From the NCBI GenBank assembly GCA_964248625.1, contig CAXTZG010000001.1, positions 1 to 64,000 on the forward strand: a stretch of DNA of 64,000 nt. The letters are read 5' to 3'. Below the pieces are notes generated by a model. It was not told the origin of the DNA. It was given only the letters and a program-made list of their open reading frames with translations, and made no database searches. Of the stretch, positions 48,943 to 55,691 are shown piece after piece; the stretch's first letter is position 1; each line of letters starts with the position of its first letter. Made by a program: the position numbers and the translations under genes. This stretch comes from Lichenicola sp964248625 (GTDB taxonomy: Bacteria > Pseudomonadota > Alphaproteobacteria > Acetobacterales > Acetobacteraceae).

Positions 48943-49377
48943 ATGATCGAGGCCGACGACGACAAAGTTCTTCGTCTCCATGCCGAGCAGCTGCAGGTAT
49001 CGCGCCGGCGGCGTCCGGGCGAGACCGTACGGGTGCGGACGGTCACGACGGAACATGGCCAACTCGTCGAGGAGCCGTTGACCCACGAGCGGGTCGAGGT
49101 GCTTCGGGTGCCGGTCGGTCGTGTCGTCGATACCGTTCCGGAAATCCGGCAGGAAGGCGACGTCACGATCATGCCGGTTGTCGAGGAGCAGATGATCGTC
49201 CAGAGGCGCCTGGTCCTGAAGGAGGAAGTGCATGTCCGCAGGGTCCAGACGTCCACGCTTCATCGGGAAACGGTGATCCTTCGACAGCAGGAGGCGGTCG
49301 TCACCCGCATCCAGGCCGAGATCGGCCAGGGTCACGGGCCGACGGGCGCGACCGAAACATTGTTGGGCGGGGACTGA
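48943..49377 (+). CDS. DUF2382 (YsnF/AvaK-type) stress protein, short form
   Basis: 144 residues. Contains one and a half DUF2382-like units: LRLHAEQLQVSRRRRPGETVR..VTTEHGQLVEEPLTHERVEV near 10-55 and IMPVVEEQMIVQRRLVLKEE near 78-97, with paired 'E.L.v.rr...g.v.v.k.v.' strands. The family is associated with general stress responses; the biochemical role is unknown. Four bases before the next gene, which carries the same domain; the pair forms an operon. Confidence 0.82.
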   Translation: MIEADDDKVLRLHAEQLQVSRRRRPGETVRVRTVTTEHGQLVEEPLTHERVEVLRVPVGRVVDTVPEIRQEGDVTIMPVVEEQMIVQRRLVLKEEVHVRRVQTSTLHRETVILRQQEAVVTRIQAEIGQGHGPTGATETLLGGD

Positions 49378-49381
49378 CCCG

Positions 49382-50218
49382 GTGGCGCAAGAGACCCTGG
49401 TCGCGGTGTTCGACAGCGCGGCCCATGCGAACGCCGCGGTCGACGAGCTGGAACGCTCCGACATCCCATCGTCTGCCATCGAGCGGCACGCCAGAGAGGC
49501 GCTGGGCGCGACTGCGTCCACAGCCCCCGAGGCAACGCGATCCGGAGGTTTCTGGCGCTACCTGTTCGGTGACGCGACGACGCCCGAACAGAACGCCGTC
49601 TATGACCGGGTCGTCCGCGCCGGCGGCGAGGTGGTCACGGTGCTTCTGCAGGACAGTGAACACGATGCTGACCGCGTCATGCTGATCATTGAGAAGTATG
49701 GTCCGGTCGACGTGTCGGAGCGTGCCGCATCCTATAGCCTTGCCTCGGCTGCCGTGCCCGGGGCTCCGGCTGCCATCGTTGCCACAGAGGCCAGCCGCGA
49801 GCAGACCCTCCAACTGTCGGAGGAACGCCTCACGGTGGGCAAGCGTGCGATCGACCGCGGCACCACGCGGCTGCATCGTTTCGTCCGAACGAAAGCGATC
49901 GAGGAAACCATCACCCTGCGTGACGAGACGGTCTCCATCGAGCGTCGCGTCGTCGCCGATGGCGCCGTCGTGGGTCCGGATGCTTTTGCGGACAGGATCA
50001 TCGAGATGACCGAGGTCAGGGAGGAGGTCGTCATCGCCAAGGTGGCTCGTGTGCGGGAGGAGATCGTTCTGCACAAGGACGTCACCGAGCGGGTGGAAAC
50101 CATCCGCGACAATTTGCGGAGCGAGGAGGTCGAGATCGAAGCACTGGCCCCCGCGACGACAACCGCCATGCAAGCGACATCCCCGAACCCCGCTGACGTG
50201 CCCAAGCAAGCTCCTTGA
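49382..50218 (+). CDS. DUF2382 (YsnF/AvaK-type) stress protein, long form
   Basis: 278 residues, GTG start. The N-terminal about 110 residues are a general-stress 'YsnF-like' alpha/beta domain (ETLVAVFDSAAHANAAVDEL, GGEVVTVLLQDSEHDADRVM). The second half is a full DUF2382 domain: QLSEERLTVGKRAIDRGTTR, IEETITLRDETVSIERRVV, VREEIVLHKDVTERVETIRD. Acidic and hydrophilic, likely cytosolic. Start-to-stop spacing to the upstream gene is 4 bases, so the two are co-translated. Function unknown. Confidence 0.85.
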   Translation: MAQETLVAVFDSAAHANAAVDELERSDIPSSAIERHAREALGATASTAPEATRSGGFWRYLFGDATTPEQNAVYDRVVRAGGEVVTVLLQDSEHDADRVMLIIEKYGPVDVSERAASYSLASAAVPGAPAAIVATEASREQTLQLSEERLTVGKRAIDRGTTRLHRFVRTKAIEETITLRDETVSIERRVVADGAVVGPDAFADRIIEMTEVREEVVIAKVARVREEIVLHKDVTERVETIRDNLRSEEVEIEALAPATTTAMQATSPNPADVPKQAP

Positions 50219-50402
50219 TGACGCGGTCGTCGCTCCTGTCCTGTGAGACAGGAGGCAACGGTCAGGATGACGCTGCTGCGGTTGCCAGTGAGTCGAACTG
50301 TTCAGGCTGTCCTGCCGCTGGCCTTCTCGAGCTTGATCATCCGCACCATCGGCAACTTCCACGCAGGCCAACCGGGCCGTTCACCAGCACAGGAAAGAAT
50401 TG

Positions 50403-51071
50403 ATGCTGAAGGCTGTCATTTTCGATATGGACGGCACCTTGCTGGACTCCGTCGACTACCACGCACGAGCCTGGCAGGAGGCCTTCAAGGATTTCGGCTA
50501 TGCGTTCGATTTTGGAGCGATCCGCAAGGAGATCGGAAAGGGCGGAGATCAGCTTCTGCCGGTGTTCCTGTCCGAGGAGGACATAAGAAGCAAGGGCAAG
50601 CAGATCGAGAAGCACAGGAGCGAGTTGCTGAAGGAACGCTACCTGGACAAGTTCGAGCCATTCCCGAAGGTGCGCGAGCTGTTCCAGCGACTCGCCGATG
50701 ACGGAATTCAGCGGCTCCTGGCATCGTCGTCGAAGTCCGACGAGATGGAGGTCTATCAGGGCATCGTCAAGATCGACGGATTGGTCGACCACAGCGTCTC
50801 GTCCGAGGACGCGGAACGATCCAAGCCGGACCCGGATATCTTCCATGCCGCTTTGGACAAGCTTTCCGGCGTAAAGGCCGCGGAGATCCTTGTGATCGGT
50901 GACACACCGCACGATGCCGCAGCTGCAAAGAAGGCCGGCCTGCGTACGATCGGCGTCCTTTGTGGCGGAGTCGATGAGGCCGTGTTGCGAGATGCGGGCT
51001 GCGTCGCAATCTACCGCGATCCGTCCGACCTGCTCCGCGCATACGACAGCTGGACAACCCTCGCACGGTAG
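50403..51071 (+). CDS. HAD-family phosphatase (phosphoglycolate phosphatase / beta-PGM-like)
   Basis: 222 residues from the ATG at 50403 (AGGAAAG about 6 bases upstream). HAD motifs: I FDMDGTLLDS, II LLASSSKSDEM, III SKPDPDIFHAAL, IV VIGDTPHDAAAAKKAGL. A helical cap lies between I and II. Predicted to remove phosphate from a small metabolite; the substrate cannot be read from sequence. Sits in a run of stress-related genes. Confidence 0.88.
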   Translation: MLKAVIFDMDGTLLDSVDYHARAWQEAFKDFGYAFDFGAIRKEIGKGGDQLLPVFLSEEDIRSKGKQIEKHRSELLKERYLDKFEPFPKVRELFQRLADDGIQRLLASSSKSDEMEVYQGIVKIDGLVDHSVSSEDAERSKPDPDIFHAALDKLSGVKAAEILVIGDTPHDAAAAKKAGLRTIGVLCGGVDEAVLRDAGCVAIYRDPSDLLRAYDSWTTLAR

Positions 51072-51324
51072 ATAGGTCGGACCGCGGCTGTCGCTGGCTC
51101 GGTGACAACCGGACAGGACGGCCAGACGACCCCGCCTTCCTTGAAAACCCCTTGCAGCTCGCGCAACCGCGGCGGCGGGATGGGTTTATCGCTACGCCCG
51201 ATCAAAGCCATCGCAGGCCATGATCACCACGATCTGGTGCGACTGTGCTGCCTGCTCTCCTGCATGAGGCAGCAGAGCTCGACACGACGCTGCCGGTATC
51301 AGACAGAGAGAAGGACCAGGTTTC

Positions 51325-51828
51325 ATGTCAGCACCCGAGAGTCTCAAGGACGTCTACGCCGACGAGTTGAAGGATCTGTGGTCGGCGAACGACCAGATGA
51401 CGCCGGTCGTCAAAGCGATGGCCGAGAAAGCCCATGATCCGAAGCTCAAGAAGATGCTCGAAACGTCGGTCGCGGGGATCAACCAGCATGCCGACTCCCT
51501 GAAGGCACTTCTCAAGGAGGCCGGCGAGACGGTCGAAAAGGAGCATTGCAAAGGCATGGAAGGGCTGGTGAAGGAAGCCTTGAAGCACACGACCAAGGAA
51601 GCACCGGAAACCGGCGATCTGATGGACATCGTCATTGTCGCTCAGTATCAGCGCATGAGCCACTACGGCCTTGCAGGCTTCGGCTCGGCTGCTGCCTATG
51701 CCGAGGCCCTGGGCATGAAGGAGCACGTGACCAAGCTGAAGAGCATCGTGGCCGACATCTACAAGGCAGACGAGTACGCCAGTACGCTCGGCGAAACGGC
51801 GGCGAAGATCGCACCGAAACAGGGCTGA
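51325..51828 (+). CDS. Ferritin-like DUF892 protein (YciE/YciF family)
   Basis: 167 residues of four-helix ferritin-like fold: LKDVYADELKDLWSANDQMT, LETSVAGINQHADSLKALLK, IVIVAQYQRMSHYGLAGFGS and KADEYASTLGETAAKIAP. The Glu/His pattern (E14, E/H near 50-55, Q/H in QYQRMSHY) matches the di-metal positions. Homologues are induced by osmotic or envelope stress in enterics. AGGACC lies upstream of the ATG; a strong terminator follows. Confidence 0.92.
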   Translation: MSAPESLKDVYADELKDLWSANDQMTPVVKAMAEKAHDPKLKKMLETSVAGINQHADSLKALLKEAGETVEKEHCKGMEGLVKEALKHTTKEAPETGDLMDIVIVAQYQRMSHYGLAGFGSAAAYAEALGMKEHVTKLKSIVADIYKADEYASTLGETAAKIAPKQG

Positions 51829-51837
51829 AGCGTTCGC

Positions 51838-51863
51838 AGGGGGGCCTGCTGCCCCCCTTGTTC
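51838..51863 (+). terminator. Intrinsic terminator after DUF892
   Basis: AGGGGGGC / GCCCCCCT, an 8-bp stem with a 5-base loop, followed by TTGTTCT; 10 bases after the stop at 51828. Confidence 0.8.
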
Positions 51864-52182
51864 TCCAACGTGGCGTCCTGATTGCCAGACCCGCTGTCAG
51901 TGGTCGGCGTTATTAAGACCTGTCGCTGCAATCTGATGCAGTTGCCTGTCGGCCAGTTGCCACTGTTTCCAGAGCCCGGTCATCCCCGTCGATTGTTCGC
52001 TCACCTCCGCTCTTCCCTAAGTTGGATCCTCGGTAAGCACAAACCATAAACAAACGGTCGAGAAAAGGCATGTGCCCGCAAGCCGTCGAGATGGCTATGG
52101 TCATCACCCAGAGTCTGGCCGGGGTGGTTCCAAACAACACCGCCGGCTGACAAGCTGTCAGGCGAACGGGAGACCAGACAAC
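51864..52182. other. Intergenic upstream of the lipoprotein gene
   Basis: 319 bases. No gene supported. AT-richer at 52020-52055, probably the promoter of the 52183 gene. Confidence 0.4.
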
Positions 52183-52776
52183 ATGCTCGACTCAGCTCGC
52201 TGCTGCGGCACGATGCTCGCCTGCCTGCTGCTGAGCGGCTGTGCCCGCGCCAGCGCGCCCATCACGATCGCGCAGGCGCTGCAGGAAGTGCAACGCGAGC
52301 TGGCCGGAGCCGGCGCGGTCAGCGCCGTCGGCAGCAACCCGACCCGCTTCGCCGCTGCCGCGCGGGCGGCACAATGCGCAGCCCAACAGGCCAATCCGGA
52401 AGTGCCGCTGATGGCACACGATCTCACCCTCGATCTCACCGGAAGCTTTTCCGCCACCGGCGGCTTCACCGTCGGCTCCGCCGTCGTCGGCTTGGCGGTC
52501 ACCGCCAGCGGCACACGCGGCCAGACGCAGGAGCTGGTGCTGCCGCTCAGCTTCGTCGCCTTGTCGGAGGTGCCGGCGGCGGTTGCCGCACAACGGCTAG
52601 CACCTCTCGCAGCACTGCCGGACGCGGACCGCAAGACCGAGACAGCGCTGATCCTGGCCGACCGCGACGCGCTCCGCGCCCGGATCGCCGAGCTGGTGGC
52701 TGGCTGGACGCCCTCGGTCTGCGAGGCCGCGCCATCAGGTACGCTGTTCCACCCCAATCTGCGGCCCGCTGCCTGA
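52183..52776 (+). CDS. Small lipoprotein of unknown function
   Basis: 197 residues from the ATG at 52183 (GGGAG about 11 bases upstream). The signal ends in a lipobox, LACLLLSGC, so the mature protein is lipidated at Cys19. The N-terminal ITIAQALQEVQRELAG helix and the later strand-rich LDLTGSFSATGGFTVG ... VGLAVTASGTRGQ region faintly resemble trypsin-co-occurring domain 2 (trypco2) proteins; this is a guess. There is a Cys pair in RAAQCAAQ and SVCEAAP. Between the DUF892 terminator and the DUF4142 gene. Confidence 0.7.
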   Translation: MLDSARCCGTMLACLLLSGCARASAPITIAQALQEVQRELAGAGAVSAVGSNPTRFAAAARAAQCAAQQANPEVPLMAHDLTLDLTGSFSATGGFTVGSAVVGLAVTASGTRGQTQELVLPLSFVALSEVPAAVAAQRLAPLAALPDADRKTETALILADRDALRARIAELVAGWTPSVCEAAPSGTLFHPNLRPAA

Positions 52777-52809
52777 CGCATCCGTCCAGCGCCCCAGGCC
52801 CCTGGCAGC

Positions 52810-52834
52810 GGAACCGATCCTGCCGGAATTTGTT
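52810..52834 (+). promoter_or_regulatory. Candidate EcfG-type general-stress promoter
   Basis: GGAAC (52810-52814), 16 bases, then TGTT (52831-52834), close to the alphaproteobacterial EcfG consensus GGAAC-N16/17-CGTT. It lies 29 bases before the TTG start of the DUF4142 gene. Confidence 0.4.
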
Positions 52835-52862
52835 GATACGAAGCATAAGCAAAGGACGAGCC

Positions 52863-53375
52863 TTGAAAACCCTGTCGATCTGTTTCCTGCCTGTCGCGCT
52901 GATGGCGGTGTCGCTGCCGGCGGCCCGGGCGGCCAGTATGGTGTCCGCCGCCGACACGGCATTCGTCGCCAAGGTCAGTCAGGGCGGCATGTTCGAGGTG
53001 AAGGCCGGGCAACTCGCGGCCGACCAGGGGCACGATCAGGACATCAGGGATCAGGGCGCGACCGAGGCGCATGATCACGCCCTGGTCGGCGACAAGCTGA
53101 AGTCGATCGCCTCGAAGGCTGGCATCACGCTGGCAGATTCCCTGAACGTGCAATTCCAGAAGGAACTCGACGATCTCAAGGCCCTGTCCGGCACAGCGTT
53201 CGACGCGTCCTACCTGAAGGACATGGAGGCGATCCACCTCAAGGATGGCGCCGCCTTCGCAACCGAGGCCAGGAGCGGGACCAATCCGGAACTTCGGGCG
53301 TTCGCGACCGAGACGCACCGCATCGTGGTCCGACATCTCGGTGAGCTTCGCGCATCCGGGCCAGGCACCGACTGA
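52863..53375 (+). CDS. DUF4142 (ferritin-like, exported) protein
   Basis: 170 residues from a TTG at 52863, chosen because AAAGGA sits 6-7 bases upstream and a signal peptide starts there (LKTLSICFLPVALMAVSLPA). The mature part is helical: SAADTAFVAKVSQGGMFEVK, LAADQGHDQDIRDQGATEAH, DHALVGDKLKSIASKAG and YLKDMEAIHLKDGAAFATEA, the DUF4142 pattern. Periplasmic; function unknown but commonly in stress clusters. A likely EcfG-type promoter precedes it. Nearly abuts the convergent oxyR. Confidence 0.87.
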   Translation: MKTLSICFLPVALMAVSLPAARAASMVSAADTAFVAKVSQGGMFEVKAGQLAADQGHDQDIRDQGATEAHDHALVGDKLKSIASKAGITLADSLNVQFQKELDDLKALSGTAFDASYLKDMEAIHLKDGAAFATEARSGTNPELRAFATETHRIVVRHLGELRASGPGTD

Positions 53376-53393
53376 AGCCGCGATCCGGATACC

Positions 53394-54359
53394 CTAGCTG
53401 GAAGGGATCGGGGTCGTCCCAGCCGGTATGTTCTCGTGCAGCACCGCTGCCAGCCGCTCGAAATCGGGGCCGCGCGGGTCGGTCGCCCGCCAGACAAGCC
53501 CGATGGTGCGTCCAGCCGTCGAGTCGGCGAGCGGGCGCAGGCGCACCAGCCCGCTCAGTTCCGACACCTCCCGGGTCGCCAGCGCCGGCATCAGCGAGAA
53601 CCCTTCTCCTGCCGCGACCATGTGACGCAGCATCTCGAGGCTGGTCGCGAAACGCGGCTCCTTGCCATGCTGGATGGATCCAACCCGGCCTGACGTCACG
53701 GGATCCGCCGGCCTGCAAAGGGAGATCGCCTGATCACGCAGGCAATGGCCGTCCTCCAGCAGCAGCAGATCGTCGGTATCAAGAACGGCCAGCTCAAGGC
53801 TGGGCTCGTCGGCGAGCGCATGGCCGGCCGGCAGCAGCACGCGGAACGGCTCGAAGAACAGAGCCCGGGAGAACAACCCGTCCTGCTCCACCGGCAGGGC
53901 AACCAGTGCCGCGTCGAGGATGAAGCGGGCGAGGGCGTCGAGCAGCAGCCCAGTCTGGTTCTCCTGCAGACGCAGCACCAGTTCCGGGAAGTGCTGCCGG
54001 AGGTCGCGCAACACCAGCGGCACGTAGTACGGCCCGAGGGTCGGGATCACGCCCAGTGCGAGCCCGCCATTCAGGGCGCCCGTGCGGCTGCGCGCCATCT
54101 CCATCAATCCGCGCGCCTCGCCGACGACCACGGCAATCTGGCGCAGCAGCACCTGTCCGTCGGCCGTCGGACTGACGCCGCCTCGACCGCGCTCGAACAG
54201 CGGCATTCCGAGGATTGCCTCCAGCTTGCGTATCTGCTCGCTCAGGCCCGGTTGGCTGACACCGCAGCGCTCCGCCGCCCGGCCAAAGTGGCTCAGCTCC
54301 GCCACCGCCAGCGCGTAGTCGAGATCGCGTAGCGACAGGCCGCTCAGTTGTTGCGCCAT
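53394..54359 (-). CDS. oxyR: Hydrogen-peroxide-sensing LysR regulator OxyR
   Basis: 321 residues from the ATG at 54359 (GGAGGG 4-5 bases upstream; an ATG at 54389 is an alternative). The LysR helix-turn-helix: LRDLDYALAVAELSHFGRAA, CGVSQPGLSEQIRKLEAILG. The redox pair is in LEDGHCLRDQAISLC: Cys206 and Cys215 with the 9-residue spacing of E. coli Cys199/Cys208. On oxidation it activates peroxide-defence genes. Divergent from hemH with 274 bases between; ferrochelatase supplies heme for catalase, so co-control is plausible. Confidence 0.93.
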   Translation of the reverse strand: MAQQLSGLSLRDLDYALAVAELSHFGRAAERCGVSQPGLSEQIRKLEAILGMPLFERGRGGVSPTADGQVLLRQIAVVVGEARGLMEMARSRTGALNGGLALGVIPTLGPYYVPLVLRDLRQHFPELVLRLQENQTGLLLDALARFILDAALVALPVEQDGLFSRALFFEPFRVLLPAGHALADEPSLELAVLDTDDLLLLEDGHCLRDQAISLCRPADPVTSGRVGSIQHGKEPRFATSLEMLRHMVAAGEGFSLMPALATREVSELSGLVRLRPLADSTAGRTIGLVWRATDPRGPDFERLAAVLHENIPAGTTPIPSS

Positions 54360-54408
54360 TAGCCCTCCAGGCGCAGCCTCATAGCTCATCCCTATCGAGA
54401 TGGTAAGG

Positions 54409-54429
54409 CCGATCGATTTTATCGATCGG
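54409..54429. promoter_or_regulatory. Perfect 9-bp dyad in the oxyR-hemH intergenic region
   Basis: CCGATCGAT-TTT-ATCGATCGG, 50-70 bases upstream of the oxyR start. A second short palindrome, GAACCG-CA-CGGTTC (54602-54615), lies 18 bases before the hemH ATG. Neither matches the OxyR tetramer consensus ATAG-N7-CTAT-N7-ATAG-N7-CTAT. Confidence 0.45.
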
Positions 54430-54633
54430 TGGCGAGCATCCCTGACGGCGGCAATGCCCATGACGCTGCATCAGACGACGTCCCGTGTCCGCGACACGGT
54501 CGCTGATGCCGTGGATCGTCCTTCCGGACGGTAGGGTCGGGCGTGCCTGCGGGCATGGGTTGGCACGCGCCGTGATGGCGCCGCGCCGATGGCTGCTCGC
54601 GGAACCGCACGGTTCAGCTATGGTTGCATCATC

Positions 54634-55683
54634 ATGAGCTTCATCGACGCCAGAAACCGCAAGACCGGCAATCCCGGAACCGCTGCCGCGACCGTGAAGA
54701 CCGGTGTGGCGGGCGTGCTGCTGGTCAATCTCGGCACCCCGGATGCCGCCGACACCAGGTCGGTCAGGCGCTATCTGTCGGAGTTCCTGTCCGACCGCCG
54801 GGTCATCGAGGCGAACCAGCTGATCTGGCAGCCGATCCTGCAGGGAATCGTGCTGAACACCCGGCCGCGCAAGAGTGCGGCGAACTACCGGCGGATCTGG
54901 AACACCGAGCGCAACGAGAGCCCGTTGCGCACCTATACGCGCGGCCAGGCCGAAGGTCTCGAGACACGGCTCGCAGCCGACGGCGTCCGGGTGGAATGGG
55001 GCATGCGCTACGGAGCGCCGACGACGGCATTGGGCATCGATCGGCTGATCGCGCGCGGCTGCGACCGCATCCTGCTGCTGCCGCTCTATCCGCAATATTC
55101 CGCCACCACGACCGCGACCGCCAACGATCAGGCCTTCCGCGCCCTGATGCGTCTGCGCCGCCAGCCGGCCCTGCGCACTGTGCCCTCGTTTCCCGACGAT
55201 CCCGCCTATATCGAGGCGCTGGCCGCCAGCGTGCGCCGGACCCTGGCCGGGCTGGACTGGACGCCGGAGCTCCTGATCGCCTCCTTTCATGGTCTGCCGG
55301 TGGAGTACGTACAGCGCGGTGACCCCTACGTGACGGAATGCGCCCGCACCATGAACGCGCTGCGCGAGGCGCTCGGGATGACGCCGCAGGAGCTGCCGCT
55401 GACCTTCCAGTCGCGCTTCGGCCCGACCCGGTGGCTCGGCCCCTATACCGAGCCGAAGGTGAAGAAGCTGGCGGCGGCCGGGGTGCGCAGGATCGCGGTG
55501 CTGACGCCGGGCTTCCTCGCCGACTGCATCGAGACGCTCGACGAGATCGGCAACGAGCTGCGCGAAGCCTTTCTGCATGCCGGCGGCGAGCGCTTCGTCA
55601 CTGTGCCCTGCCTGAACGACAGCCCCGACGCGATCACCATGCTGGAGCGCCTGGTGCGCCGGGAACTGGGCGGCTGGCGCTGA
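54634..55683 (+). CDS. hemH: Ferrochelatase
   Basis: 349 residues from the ATG at 54634. Inserts Fe2+ into protoporphyrin IX, the last step of heme b synthesis. Family blocks: GVLLVNLGTPDAADT, LYPQYSATTTA, ASFHGLPVEYVQRGDPY (active-site His), TFQSRFGPTRWLGPYTE and PGFLADCIETLDEI (active-site Glu). No membrane helix, so soluble or peripheral. Divergent from oxyR; convergent with the next beta-helix gene, with 8 bases between the stops. Confidence 0.97.
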   Translation: MSFIDARNRKTGNPGTAAATVKTGVAGVLLVNLGTPDAADTRSVRRYLSEFLSDRRVIEANQLIWQPILQGIVLNTRPRKSAANYRRIWNTERNESPLRTYTRGQAEGLETRLAADGVRVEWGMRYGAPTTALGIDRLIARGCDRILLLPLYPQYSATTTATANDQAFRALMRLRRQPALRTVPSFPDDPAYIEALAASVRRTLAGLDWTPELLIASFHGLPVEYVQRGDPYVTECARTMNALREALGMTPQELPLTFQSRFGPTRWLGPYTEPKVKKLAAAGVRRIAVLTPGFLADCIETLDEIGNELREAFLHAGGERFVTVPCLNDSPDAITMLERLVRRELGGWR

Positions 55684-55691
55684 GCGAGGCT

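Noticed and set aside
48753..49685. 310-codon plus-strand frame
   Set aside because: Overlaps both DUF2382 genes out of frame; Ser/Arg/Pro-rich without similarity.
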